Below, in pieces: positions 49,243-62,174 of a stretch of 64,000 nucleotides of DNA. Under the pieces are notes generated by a model. That model saw only the letters and a program-made list of their open reading frames with translations. It had not been told where the DNA came from and ran no database searches. Position 1 is the first letter of the stretch. Each line of letters starts with the position of its first letter. Both the position numbers and the translations under genes were made by a program. Source of the stretch: Lophius americanus (taxonomy: Eukaryota > Chordata > Actinopteri > Lophiiformes > Lophiidae); NCBI GenBank assembly GCA_037951165.1, contig JBBDHG010000024.1, positions 8,209,001 to 8,273,000 on the forward strand, given 5' to 3'.

Positions 49243-51809
49243 CCAATACTATGAGCCTCTATCTCGGTCTGACTGAGAAGTTTTACGTTGAATTTGACCT
49301 GGAGAGAGAGTGATTTTGTTTTATGGCCGCAAGGCTGCACCACGCTGGGCCTGGACACTGAAGCGCACCGAATGCATTTAATTTGAATTATTTGAAGAAA
49401 ATCATGTTATGCCTCCTCTCAGTCGCGACAGTGAAATGAAAATGAACGTGTTCGTCCAAGGATCAATGTTGGTAATTCAGCAATTACGTTACAGCGGCAC
49501 TTTCTGTTATGTCACAGTTTTTTTGTGGGCCTGCTTTAATAACAAAAACAACCCGGTATGCTCCATTAAAGACTTTAATTTTTCATTATGGAAGGTTTGC
49601 TTGGAAGAATTTGTCCACGACACAACTGTTTTTTCCCATCTGCATTTAAAGCATTCCCAAAAAGTCGTCTATGTATCAGCGGAAATTACACCTTGGAAAA
49701 ATTGATATTCGGATTTTCTTATGTCACCGAAAAATACAGAATGTTAGATCAACTTACATCCAGTCAATGATTTAACATCAATTTCAGATCAAAAGCATTT
49801 GCAGAAGGTTTTGGGAAACCTTCCAGAAAAACATGTGTCCAACAGATTTGTACTATAAAATTAATCTCCAATATGTTATATGGATTTTCTGTATTTTTAT
49901 GTCCCTATGGAAAGTTGTTGCACGAGCAGCCCGCTTTATGAACAACAAAACTGTTGTTTTAGTCTGGTGACCATTTCGTACAATGTTGTCCACTGGTTAC
50001 ACCGATACACGTTCGATCCTGCTGTAAATAGAAAAACTTGATACATTTTTTTTCCTTCCTCTGACAAACGAACCATTCTGACAGACATTATCCCTGACAG
50101 TAAGACCAGAATTTCTTTTTCCAAATTAAATTTGCAAGTGAGGCTTTTTCACCATTTATATTAATTCCACCTGAATCATCTGACATGTATTGGTTAAAAC
50201 TTTATGGCAGCGTTGAGAATGGAAGGAAGCAAGGAACAGCTCTTTACATTTTAGAGTGGATACATAGAAATGGCCAGATACCTAAGAGAGTTTATACTTG
50301 TAGTGTGTGCCTATAGCTCCCCTTAGTGGACTTGGGTTGTGTTTTGCAGCCCAAATCCCTCTCTAGGGCCATAATCCCATTTTTGGTATACTGGCGATCT
50401 AACTTTGCCATATGGCGGATCATTTTAGTCCTATCCCACAAAAACCTAGAATAACATTTACTATGTATAATTTCTGTCAACTTTAGGGAAGTAGTAGTTG
50501 AGTTTCTGGACAAATTTAATTGATTTGTGATACAATGTTATAGCCTTAATTTCTTTTAAAAGATTAGCTGAAGATAGTTGGTTTTGTTTGTTAAACGACA
50601 GATTACTAGCACATACTAATGGTACGATGTTACTGACGCTGAAAATGAATTATTTTGGGACCTGTCCATTGACAATGAGGTTATGCAAATATACCTGATC
50701 ATTGAGCTTATTTAGATTTATATTGGGTTTGCAATTCAGGCACTTAAAATAACCAATGCGTGGAACAGGATACCAATGCTGACTAGAAGCCAATCAAATT
50801 GTATGCTTACGATATAATTCAACACATCGAGCAGGATGTTTTGGCGCCTTCGTGGAAGTGCTGTATCACATTTTGACACTCGTGTATTTATTTATGAAGT
50901 TTTGATTAAACATAAATTTGATTTCACAGAGTAAAGGCAGAGAACCAGACTGCCTCGTGTCCTGTTTTGTAAAGATCAGAGCTCTTCCGGAGAAATCGAT
51001 CTCATCTGCCTTCAATAACAGGTTTGTTGTGGTTTTGGAACCAGTGAGTTAATATTAGACAACCTCTGCACAGAATCCCTGGGACCGGGTCACTGCGCTC
51101 CTAACACCAGCAGCAGGCAGGGCGGCGGGACTCAGGCCCAACGGGCGGTACTGCTCTTAGCGAGACATCCTGGAACCACGAGAAGTAACCTTCCGCCCAA
51201 ATCCAATGTATGTGAAGCGTTTTACTGTGAACACTGAACAGCATCAAGCGTGCAAGCCAAAAAAAAAAAAAAAGGTTTCATGAAAAGTGTCAAGTATTAT
51301 AGCGTAGCATCAGTACGACTTCCGGGAAAACTTCAAAATAAAACTCAGCTTCAGCAAATAAGAAGTACAATGCACACCATCCGATAAATAACATACAAAT
51401 AAGGAAATTACATTAAAACTTTGTGAAACCAGTGCTAATAATTGGATATTTTAAGTTTGGCTTTCTCCGAATAACATACCCAAAATAAACTTAAATAGCT
51501 CCACAACTACATTTGCAAAGCATTTGGTATCTATGGACAGGCAAGACCTAAAATAAATTATTTCAAGTGTCAGTAACATTATACCTATTACTATGTATGA
51601 GTTATCAGTGATTAGACAAAAAAACAAACGACAATATTTCTGTTGTCCAATATTTTTAAGATAAAAAAGGCTATTTCATATTACAGTATCACCATGGAAA
51701 AAAAAAATCCCTGAATATCAAGCATTTAAAAAACACTAATATTTTCTAATACATTCTATGCTGAACATGTAGCCAATGTAAGTGATCCCGGAAGGGTAAG
51801 GTAAGCCCG

Positions 51810-52200
51810 AACAGCTACGTGATGCACTGTGTGTTCTGACACTATTCTATAAGAACAAGTATTAAGCTTTCAGCAATCATTGCCACAGTAGCTCTTAGCT
51901 CAGTGAGATCAGACAACATTGGCTAGCCGTTTGTGCCCATGTTCACCAATTAACTAATGTTCTTCCATAGACATCTTTTATAGGTATTACGCACAACAGA
52001 CTGGGAACACAGGGAACTGGTGAGGCCCTTACTGGGTCATCTAGCCATCAGTTGTTCAGATCTATAAACTTGCCATTTTTCCCAACTTCTAACATATCAA
52101 TTTTGAAGACAGAATGTTCAACTTCTGCCTATTATATCTCACCAGTGGCCATTGTAACCAGAAAATCAATTTTAATCACTTCTAGTGTCATATAATCATA
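51810..52200. repeat. GATCAGCC-family repeat copy 5
   Basis: Shares GTGATGCACTGTGTGTTCTG, then 'acactattctataagaacaagtatta', 'ttgtgcccatgttcaccaatt', and 'aacttgccatttttcccaacttctaacatatcaa' with the other copies. The terminal inverted motifs are eroded. Confidence 0.55.
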
Positions 52201-53034
52201 TGGCTCATTAGTGTAAAATGTCCAGGTTTTAAGTGTTGCAGTTGTCCAGCCTAGTATTAATAACAGCAAGTGTGTCACTATTAATATAGATGAGCTTAGC
52301 TAAATCTCCAAGTTGAAAATGGAAGCTTTAAAAACAGAATCTATTGCATATGTAAGTATTATTTAAAGATAAATTGGGCTTGCATGTTTTCCTACTTTGA
52401 TGTAATGCCTTAAGTCTTTAGAGACAGTGCTGTCGAATGCAACATACTTTATAAACACCCTCGTTCATACAAGGACAGTTCTATTTTGCAGAAATTTTAC
52501 CACCAGGTGGCATCTTAACTATGGATATTATATACCTTATACTTATAATTATACACTATTTTCCTCATTCCTCTACAAGTAATGATATTATGACATTTCG
52601 ACACACTCTAATAACTCTTACGGCACATTATTCAACCTCATTTGTGTCATTGCAAAACAACATTTGACCCAAGAGAAAGAAGACGGTCAATATGTAAGTT
52701 ACTTTAGTAGCATTGTACTAGTATTAAGCTAAATTACAATTGCCATATTCTCACAGATAATCCGAGTTATTCGGGTTGATTGGACATTTACTCTCACAAA
52801 AAGATTTGGCACTAGCCTTATCGGGTAACAGGCCTAAACATTTGTTTTGGAGAACCATGGTGGCATGTACTGATATGGGAAGATGCGAAAATTCCATAGA
52901 GAAAATACAAAAAATAATTCATTTTCAAAATATCTTTTCCTCATTCCGTTATGTTTGGTTGGCCAAATGCATAACCGGACCACAAGAGAGAAAATAAACG
53001 CTGATGGTCTTGAAATAGAAGGCCTCTTTAAAAT

Positions 53035-53310
53035 GTGATGAGATAAGGTAGGATAAAATGAGATTAGATGAAAAGAGATTAGATGGAATGAGATGAGATC
53101 GGGGAGGATGAGGTGAGATAAAATGAGATGGAACGGATATGATAGGATGGGATGAGATGAGATTACATAGGCTAGGATGAAATGAGACAACATGAGATGG
53201 GGTGGGATTAGTTTGGATAGGATATAGGATAGGTTTGGATATCATAGGATATAGGATAAAAGGGCATGAGATGAGATGGGATAGGATTAAGATAAAATAG
53301 GATAAGGTAA
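53035..53310. repeat. GAGAT/GGATA minisatellite
   Basis: Irregular repeats of 5-15 bp such as GATGAGATGAGAT, GGATAGGATAT and AAAATGAGATGG over about 275 bp on the plus strand. The composition is purine-rich with very few C. Confidence 0.9.
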
Positions 53311-53599
53311 ACCTTTATTAATCTATTACTTTATACATCTATAATTAAATTAGGAGCAGTAAGATGTGACACTAAGTTTAGAAACAGGGAGAAAATGTAT
53401 ATAAATAATGAAATATCTATATACGTAATAAAAGGGTTGGACGACATGTCCAGGCATTAAGAAGGTATTTGCAAGGACAAAAGGAATATTGCCCACAGTG
53501 GAAGTATTACACACTAGAATACATATTTTAGCAGAACCGTCAGGGTCACTGAAAAATAAAAGCATACTACGTATGCTTTTATTTTTCTCAGCAGGTAAT

Positions 53600-54110
53600 T
53601 GCCCGTCTGGTGGAGGTGGTCCTGTCTGTGGCTTGACACAGCGGTGCCGGGGAGGCTCAGCCCATTTTGATTACGCACTTAGCGAGGAGGAGGAGGAGGG
53701 GGCGCGCTGAAGTCCTCTCTGGTGCGCTCAACCAACCCCCGCTGCTGTAATGTAAAGCTGGCAGTATCCCGATGATCCATTGAGAAGAATCCACTGGAAG
53801 GACCCGGTTCGCTCACATCGGTGCCTCCAACTTCTGCGCCGGAGAGATTCTGCAGCCCAATTACGCATGGAATGGTTTTTGGGGGGATTGGTGTGGAAAT
53901 GCAGCGCCGCACATTCAGCCCACAACAAGAACCATGCCAAGCTTACATTACAAGCAAATCTATGACATCCTGTTTCATCCACTTTGATATGAGTGAGATT
54001 TGCTCGGACACCAACGAGGAGTGAAGAAAAACGCAGACAGCACAGAGGCTGAAGGACGCGGTTCTCGCTGCAGACGCTCGTGTGCCTCTGCGCTCAGGAT
54101 TTTTTTTTTG
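53600..54110 (+). promoter_or_regulatory. GC-rich leader/promoter side of the GRK gene
   Basis: The 500 bp before the start codon are markedly richer in G+C and CpG than the surroundings (for example GGAGGAGGAGGGGGCGCGC at about 53690). This is as expected for a CpG-type promoter with a 5' UTR. The start site is not defined. Confidence 0.5.
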
Positions 54111-54162
54111 ATGGAGCTGGAGAATATAGTAGCCAACACTGTACTGCTGAAAGCGAGAGAGG
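54111..54162 (+). CDS. grk5/6: First coding exon of a GRK4/5/6-subfamily receptor kinase (gene continues beyond the window)
   Basis: The exon reads MELENIVANTVLLKAREG and stops with one base of the next codon before a strong donor GTAAGT at 54163. This is the invariant N-terminus of GRK5 and GRK6; GRK4 differs at several positions. The N-terminal helix is the part that docks into activated GPCRs. The family phosphorylates active receptors at the plasma membrane so that arrestins bind. The next exon (usually GGGxRKGKSKKW) is not found, so intron 1 exceeds 9.8 kb. A long first intron favours GRK5, but GRK6 cannot be excluded. No frame defect is seen. Confidence 0.85.
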
Positions 54163-54169
54163 GTAAGTT

Positions 54170-54170
<1 letters not shown>

Positions 54171-54202
<32 letters not shown>

Positions 54203-54222
54203 GCGCGCGCGCACGCACGCAC
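54171..54222. repeat. AC/GC dinucleotide microsatellite just inside GRK intron 1
   Basis: About 15 AC units followed by a (GC)n and (GCAC)n stretch, starting 8 bp after the exon 1 donor. This alternating purine-pyrimidine run could adopt Z-DNA; that is inference. Confidence 0.95.
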
Positions 54223-57200
54223 AAAGAGGAGCAAACAGCATTTAGGCCTGGCTGTGTCACATTTTTAGCTCTGTGTGCAGAAAAGGTGAGCATAATCGCG
54301 ATGATGAAGGCGCTCCTACACGGTCCAGTGCGGCAGGTAAATCCCTCACATGCAACAGAGAAAGAGCTTTATGCAATATTACTGCCGGCAGGAGAACATC
54401 TAAGCTCACCCGGTGGCCCGAAACCAAACTGTGGGATCGTCCTAGCCTCACACATTGTGACAGATCTACCCACATTTTAAGGGATGGAGGGAGGAGAGGT
54501 GGGGGGGGGGTTCCGACTTCCACATCCGTTTTCGCTCTCTGTGCACATGAATGCTCTTTCGCAATCTTCCACACGCTGAGGCAGGGGATAACTGGGTGCA
54601 CACGGGGGATAACTTCAATGGAGGCTGGCCGGCGGCTTAACGGTGGTGGGATGACGTTCCCTGATGTTGAAATCCACGCACGGGGCCTAACCTCTGCTCG
54701 TGAGTGGATAAACGCTCCTGTTTGATGCGGGTTTGCTGTAGAATAGGAAATCTAAGGGTTGAAAAGTAAAATTGATGGTAAAACCGGGTCGTGCTGAGGG
54801 CAGGCTGGAGGGAGGCCTGCAGGTAAATATCATACAGTCTGACGTCATGGTGTGAAGGTCCTCTCAGTGTTTTAAACAACAGCATCACCATCATGCTCCC
54901 CTCCGTCTCTTACATTCAGCTTTTTTAAAGAGTTAATCCTATAATTGCATACTCTTAAATTCTAAATAATGATTTCGGAGGAGCGGGTAAACACTTGCAC
55001 AAGTACAGACTCAAGTTTGGTTGCAGGTGGCGGCCTGTGGTTTCATGTTGGTGATGCAGCAGGAGACTCAGACAGACCTAAGATGAAAGGACTAATAATA
55101 ATAATAATAATAATAATATGAATATTGTCTTAAAGTGTGTTTTGAGATGTTCACATAAACATCAAACACACAAACATCTTTGCACAAATGAAGACATAAG
55201 TTTCCGGCAGCATCAAGAGACGCACAATCATGACCTACTCAGGGGATTAAAGGGCATGTCTGCAGAGAGACTGAGAGGAGAGAGTTTAATAGGAATTAGT
55301 AAACCAAACTATGGGCACCACTTAAAGAAGGCCGCTCAGCTTCCCAGCAAGTTTGAATCACATTTTTAGTACTTTTAGTTAGACAGTTTTTCAGGAGAGA
55401 AATGGATTTTCAGTAAAGGTGGTTTTTGTAACGATTTACCTCCGTCCCTTTTGAATATTCTCTAAATTTTACACCTGGATCAGAGCGTTTCGCCTTCAAT
55501 TTGATCCAGGTCTCAGGTCTACAGCAGTATTAATTGTCGTCTCAGTAGCACCTTTTCAGTAAGCCGTATAGATTAAAACATTCCTAATCGTCCGATCCAG
55601 ATCAGACTGTGAAGGTTGGTAGATCTTTGGGATATCCTAATATAATTTTTGTCAAATAATTAAGATTAAATATGGTTAATTAAGATAATTTACCTTAGAT
55701 TCAGGTATTGAATTGTGGTTTTGATAACTAAAAAGTTTTATTTAGAGACAAACATTCAACAATCATATGTAGGTATTGAATAAGATACATTTATCTTTTA
55801 TTTGCCCCCTCCTTTAAAACAATTCATTACCCCAGTAGTTCAATTTCACCATGAAATTTCCCCTCTGAATAAAAATTAAAAATTATTCTTCCTACTACCG
55901 TTCCATTTCCCTGTGGCAAATCTTCCTTTTCTAAACAAATCTGTAACGGAGGTGACTTTAACAGGAATCTGGTGCCCTCTTCCTCACTCTTCTTCATTTA
56001 TCTCTCTGACAAACACCTTGAGCAGGCATCGAATCATGAGCAGTGCATTGTGGGGCTATAACGAACAAAAAAAAAAGTAAAGCGTTCATAAATATATTGA
56101 TTGAAACAAGACTGTCTGAAACCTTACATCACTGATGGGGATGAAAATGCAAAGAATGAGAAAGACCTGCCGCCATAATAACCCCAACAATGGATGCGGG
56201 AGCCTGCAGGTGAGTCTGGACGCTTGCTTCATGGGACCAGAGCATGACTAGGCAAGGTGGATTCAGCTTCATGAATTAATAAGCACAGTTAATGACCTGT
56301 GACAGATCTTGCCTCTCCCAGCTGCTCCATTGATGCCCATCCAGTCTCTGTCCTGGCTGTGTGTGGGAGAAAAAAGGCCTTATGCAACTCAGCGAAGAGA
56401 TGCCTCTTTGAGTTAACAGCTGAAAGAGGTCGACAGAGGATGCCTGTCACAGTTTGTTGGGAGTGTATTAATGGCCATGTGCTTGAACAGTGTGATCATT
56501 TGAGTTTTTTGTCTTTCAAGGCCGAGTACCAGAGACCCTTGGGGCCCGTATATGTTGGTGGTAGCCTCTCAGCATGAGGCTCATTTTAGGTCATCAAGCA
56601 GCATAGACAGTGTTTATTCCTGTTTGTTTAAGGGAGCGCAATGGCAATAAATGCTATCTATTCTATTCTACCTCCTAGATCAGAATAATGTAGTTAGTCC
56701 TGGGGCGATCACCATCATGACGTTTTACATTGCTAAACCAATAATTGTGATTAACTATTTAGATGTCTTTCGTCTTTTTGGTCACACCATTACGTTTTTA
56801 AGAGGTAAAGCCATTTTTGGACACGTTTATATTAAGACTCTGAGAAGCTTCAATTGTGGTTAGTTTCATTGATAAACCAGTGGGCATTCATCAAAGCTCA
56901 GAAGAATTGGTGGGGTGGTAACACCATAGACTTTTAGATTCATGGTTTCTAATTTATGGAATTGCCTCTTTCAAGAATTTGGCTCTCGGTTTCCATTTGG
57001 ATTTAAATCAAAATGTGCCTACAGTTATGTTTGCTTGTTGACTAAATAATCCATGATCTGTACATCAAAATGTACTTACCCAAAAGTTCTTTGACATATT
57101 AACCTTAATTAACCCTTTATCACCTTGGAGGAGCTAAAGTCTAATTTAATTATCCAGTCAAAGCGGAGTTACAACAACCAACAACAGGGGAAATCTATTT

Positions 57201-60200
57201 GGAAATTGTAAGAAATATAACATTTGTGCTACATCAAACTGTGTTATAGAGATTATTAGTGACGATTATCACAATTACGATAAATACTTAATCAAACAAT
57301 TGGAATCAGACCATTGTGTAATAATTGTGACAGGCCTCGCGTGTGCCAGTGGAGCGCAGAAAAACAAATATATTTATCACCAGAATTAGAGTGGCATAAC
57401 CTTCCAGCACATTTGAATCTTTTTGTCAGTAATCTGACAGTTCTGGTCTGCAAATTACAACAGAGCACTTGTGAAGACAAGTCAGTAGACCTCGTTTTAC
57501 ACCAATGAGCCATAACATTAAGATCACTACCCAATATTGTGTAGCTCCCATTTTTACCGCTCAAACAGATCTGCAATGCATTGCTTGTTCTGACACATTT
57601 CTACCAGAACCAGCACCGTACGATCTGTTTTAGCAAATTGTACTAAATTTCGTACGTCGTCATAAATCCGTGTACCGATGCAGTGCCGGTCCCAAGCCCG
57701 GATAAATGGGGAAGGTTGCGTCAGGTGCAGAGCCAATACCAAATCTATAAGCAGATTACAAAACTGATTTCCAAACCGAATCTGATGGTGTTTAGGTTAA
57801 TAAATACTGATCCTGTTAGCCAGCAGGGTAGCGATAGCAACAACGGATGGAAGCGGATGATTTGTGACCACAAAAGGGACCAACCAAAAGACAAAGAGGA
57901 AGGACTACAGTAACTCTTTTGTGGGATTTGACAACACAGGCTACCGCTTTGCTCCAATTGTTCATCAATATGAGGCTTGGAGCCCGTGACCCTGTCACTG
58001 GCTCTTTTATTGTCCTTACTTAGTACATTTTTGGTACATACAAACAACTGCAGACGGGGAACAAGACCTTGAGATTTGGAGATGCTCCGACCCAGTCTAG
58101 CAATAACAATCTTGTTCTTGTTAAGATAAGATGAAATACTGATGCTGATAGGAGATGTCCAGGAAAGAAAGACTAAGAGTTTCTGTTGTCACAAAGCTGA
58201 TAAAATTGGTACTGAAAGTGAGATCAAGGATTAAAGGAGTGAGAATACAACTTTTTATGTGATCCATTTTTTTAAATTAAATTACAAGAACGTCAAGATG
58301 GAAGATTTAAAATAAATGGGATGAAACTTCCTGATCAAAAAGGATAAAAAATGAAAATCCTGTTTCAATTTTATCAAAGAGTGGAAAATAGTCTTTTGGT
58401 TTTCCACGGAGAAGAAAAGCAGCTTTGATCATATTGGCCAATATCCTTAAGTGACTTCCATCTTACATAAATCCAGATGGTATTACACACTATCAGTCAG
58501 CTGCAGCTCATAAGCTATTTAATCAAATTGATCATTACATAACAAACTGAGTGGGCTACTGCCATCCGAGCTCCATCTTCCTGTGGAGCTCCTCTGTGCG
58601 GAAGATTCTTTATGGATGATGAGTATGCAGTGAAATGAAGCACCCTAATCTCCAGCGCGATCATCTGACAGCTCCAGCACTGTTAGAGAGCACACACAGA
58701 GTAAATACTGGTGTGCTGGCTTTAAAAAGCTCTGCGTGACCTTTGTGAGCCGAGGAATTGTTGGGCACGGCAGATCAGAAAGAAAGTTCTGCATTCAGTC
58801 ATTCTAGCCTGACATTGTTGTTTGGATTTGCCTAAATAATGTCAGCTGACATAAGTACACTGAGCTGGGAAAGCAGGTTTATCTCAGGTTATACTCTAGA
58901 TTCAAGTGTGTGCTCGCAGATGAGCGAGTGAATTCCTTTGTTTAAGAGAAATCTGAACCCAAACGTTCTGACGAGAGCAACGTCAGTGCAGTAGAATTTG
59001 AGCTTTTTGAGGGAGTGTGTATTTCTGCTTCCCCATTCACAACTATTGCTGGCAGCAGTCGCAGATTCCAAGCCGGGCTAGTCGACGTCATAAGCTGTCG
59101 AAGTGAATGAGAGTAAGGGGGGAAAAAACTGCACTGCTGCTTCCAGATGCCTTTCTTGAGTTGCAGTAAAAGACCCGGGGTATTGAGACCCAATTCCACT
59201 CTGAGGCCTTCTGACTTTCACTTCTGTCTTGTCGTATTTTTTGCAAGATTTAGTTAGGGCTGCCTGGTTTTGGGGACAAAATGAGATTTGACTCTATTTC
59301 ACCAAAGTGAACCCAGCAACACTCAACGCTTGGGTTTTTCCTTGGAATTCCATCTAATTATGCACTTCAGTTAAAGACCCCAGTCCAAGTAGAATCTGTG
59401 AACTCTTACAGAAGATGTTTTGATAATGCACCAGAGGCATCGGCCTATTGGGCGTTGGTCTGTGAAGCCATTAAATACATAGCGACATGTAGACGAAGAC
59501 GTTTTTTGTTTTTTTACATTTTGACAAAATCCCCCGTCCCCCCAAAGGATTCCCGTTTCCTCTCCTGCATTTCGTCTTAATCTGTGAACTTTCTCAAAAT
59601 GTTCGAAAAACAAGGAGGAAAAGTATGAAGAAAAGACTCCATAAAGAACTTGAAGATGGAGCATGAATGAGCTTAGGTGTAATGGCCATTGTTATAGTTA
59701 AGTTGTTCCCATCTGCACAACACTGTATCTGTGTTTAAAAAAAATTTAGCTCCCAAAATTATGGCTGTTTATGATAATACCAACCCAAGCCACTGACGAT
59801 ACCAGGTCTTGTCCCTTTTCTTGTTTCGACTCTGGAACCAGTTTTCCTGTCCGAGAGCCCGATAATTTGCCTGTGGAAACACAAAGAACTGGTTCCAAAT
59901 TAGGGAACTGTCTCTGAACCAGACCTTGAACTGTCTTTGTGGACACAAGGTTAATTGTGATATCGCTATGGCCCCGGCATAAGGGGCAGGCTTATGCATG
60001 GAAATGCAACTTGTCACACTAGACACCAATGCTGCTATGTCATACTTGACGGCTCGTTTGCTTATGGAACACCAGCGTTAAGATTACATACTTTAACTTG
60101 GATACTGTAAAAGTGGCTAATGTGACTGACAAAAAGGCTTCTGCTTTTCGGATTTATAGCAAAGACATCAGTAACTGGTCCCGGAGATTATGGTTGACTT

Positions 60201-60240
60201 TAGATGACTGTGATGGTCATTTAGTATGAATTAGTGTGAC
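54223..60240. other. GRK intron 1, left part
   Basis: No exon was recognised. There is an ATA/AAT run at about 55096-55119. About 56640-56672 looks like a retroelement tail (CAATGGCAATAAATGCTATC, then TATTCTATTCTA). A GATCAGCC-family repeat lies at 57505-58110. The rest is AT-rich and featureless to me. Confidence 0.5.
57505..58110. repeat. GATCAGCC-family repeat copy 6
   Basis: It starts CCAATGAGCCATAACATTAA then GATCACTACCCAATATTGTG and includes 'tgttctgacacatttctaccagaaccagca'. 'ttgacaacacaggctaccgctttgctccaattg' comes later. The middle (57620-57900) is not shared with the other copies and may be an insertion. Confidence 0.5.
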
Positions 60241-60241
60241 A

Positions 60242-62060
60242 TCTCATTCTCGTTATCTCGTTATCCTCCGCTTATCCGGCTCCGGGCCCCGGGGGCAGCA
60301 GTTTCAGCAGGGAAGTGCAGACTTTCCTCTCCCCGGCCACATCCACCAACTCCTCTAGAAGGATTCCAAGGCGTTCCCAAGCCAGCCGAGAGATGTAATC
60401 TCTCCAGCGGGTCCTTGGTCTACCCCGGGGTCTCCTCCAAGATGGACATGCCCTAAACACCTCCCCAGGGAGGCGTCCTGGCTAGATGCCTGAACCACCT
60501 GAACTGAACTGACCTCTCTCGATGCTGAGGAGCAGCGGCTTTCGGCTCAACCACAACAGATCGGTATAGCGTCCGCATCACTGCAGACGCCGCCCCGATC
60601 CGTCTATCCATCTCCCGCTCCCTTTTCCCTCACTCAAGACCCCGAGAACAGAATCGGTGAGCCCTGGCGGAGTCCAACCGCAACTGGAAACGAATCGGAC
60701 TTACTGCCGGCAATGCGAACCAGACTCTGACAGTACAGAGATTGGACGGCCCGTAGCAGTATCCTCTCAATACTCTCGAAGCACCCCCCAAACGATGCGA
60801 GGGACACGGTCGTAAGCCTTCTTGTCCACTCCACTCTTGTCCCCTCAGTTTCCATGTCCCGCGCCACCCCCAGAACACGGTTGCAGCTCTGCCGGAGGTG
60901 GGAGTTGAAGACCATCCTGACAGGGTCCTAGGCCAGACGTTCCCAGCAGACCCTCAATATTCGTTTGGGCCTTCCAAGTTTGTCCAGGTTCCTCCCCCGT
61001 CATCTTATCCAACTCACTACCAGGTAGTGATCGGTTGACAGCTCAGCTCCTCTCTTCACCCTAGTGTCTAAAACCCGCAGATCAGCTGATACAACTACAA
61101 AGTCGATCATCGATCTGCGACCTAGGGTGTCCTGGTGCCAAGTGCACTGGTGGACACCCTTATCTTTGAACATGGTGTTCGTTATGGACAAACTGTGACT
61201 AGCACAGTAGTCCAATAGCTGAACACCACTCGGGTTCAGATCTGGCAGGCCGTTCCTCCCGATCACACCACTTCAGGTCTCGCTGTCATTGGCCACGTGT
61301 GCATTGAAGTCTCCCAGTAGGACAATGGAGTCCCCAGTTGGGCCGCTTTCAGGCACCCGTTCCAAGGACTCCAGAAAGGGTGGGTAATCTGAACTGCTGT
61401 TTGGCGCATAAGCGCGCAAAACATTCAGGACCCATTCCCCAACCCGAAAGCGCAACCCTTTCATCCACGGGGGTAAACCCCAATTCATTGGCAGAGAGCT
61501 GGGGAGCTATAAGTAAGCCCACACCAGCCCTCCGCCTCTCACCTGAAGCAACTCCAGCATAGTAGAGCGTCCAGCCCCCATCGAGAAGGCGGGTTCCAGA
61601 GCCAGTGCTAGTGCGTAGAGGTGAGCCAGACTATATTTAGTCTGTACCTCTCAACATCTCGCAGGTTGGGCTCCTTCCCCATCAGTGTGGTGACATTCCA
61701 TGTCCCCACCGTCAGCTTTCGTAGCCGGGGATCAGACCGCCAAGGCCGCTGCCTTTTCCTATTGCCCGATCCACAATGCACCGGACCCCTGCGGATTTGG
61801 ATCCATGTCCCTACTTCGGGCTAAACCTGACCGACCCCATGGGTGAGGGCCCGGCCACCAGACGCTCGCTGGCAGGCCCCTACCCTGGGCCTGGCTCCCA
61901 GGGGGGGGGGGCCCGGTAACCCTCCCCTTCCCCTAGGACCTCTTTGCCATAGGAGACCCTACCATGTGTAAATTGCCCCCGACAACACAGCTCCTAGGGT
62001 TCTCAAACCCCTCCACCACGATAAGGTGGCGGTTATCGTAGGGGTTAGTCGGAGGGGTTT
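60242..62060 (-). mobile_element. RTE/Rex3-like LINE, both ends present but internally deleted
   Basis: On the minus strand the 5' part begins near 62060 with the familiar CCACCTTATCGTGGTGGAGG start. Endonuclease segments follow (YAPNSSSDYPPFLESLERV, VLLGDFNAHVANDS near 61480-61275; GRNGLPDLNPSGVQLLDYCA, RRSMIDFVVVSADLR near 61260-61005). RT pieces lie near 60900-60640 and the C-terminus is RGRPRTRWRDYISRLAWERL (60420). Most of the RT core between them is missing. The 3' end is a tail of ATAACGAGATAACGAGA type. Flanks repeat GTGTGACA (60234-60241 and 62061-62068), a likely target duplication. The element is dead. Confidence 0.85.
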
Positions 62061-62080
62061 GTGTGACAACCAATGTGTTG

Positions 62081-62174
62081 TCCCTCAGTTGACATTCTCA
62101 GTCAACTGAGGGACATTTTTCCCCTTAGTGTGACATGTGAGGGAAAAATGTCCCTCAGTTGACTGAGAATGTCA
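62081..62174. repeat. Perfect inverted repeat with 34-bp arms and a nested palindrome
   Basis: Arms 62090-62123 and 62141-62174 are exact reverse complements around a 17-bp spacer. The left arm also contains part of an inner inverted repeat: TCCCTCAGTTGA (62081-62092) pairs with TCAACTGAGGGA (62102-62113). It adjoins the LINE's 5' flank. Confidence 0.95.

Larger units (their letters stand above)
49600..53550. other. Spacer between lsm1 and the GRK gene
   Basis: No gene was recognised. It contains a GATCAGCC-family repeat copy (about 51810-52200), an A-rich run near 51260 and a GAGAT/GGATA-type minisatellite (53035-53310). Open frames in the minisatellite on the minus strand are artefacts of the repeat. 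Confidence 0.5.

Noticed and set aside
53035..53245. Ser/His/Pro-rich minus-strand frames of about 100 codons
   Set aside because: They are translations of a GAGAT-type minisatellite.
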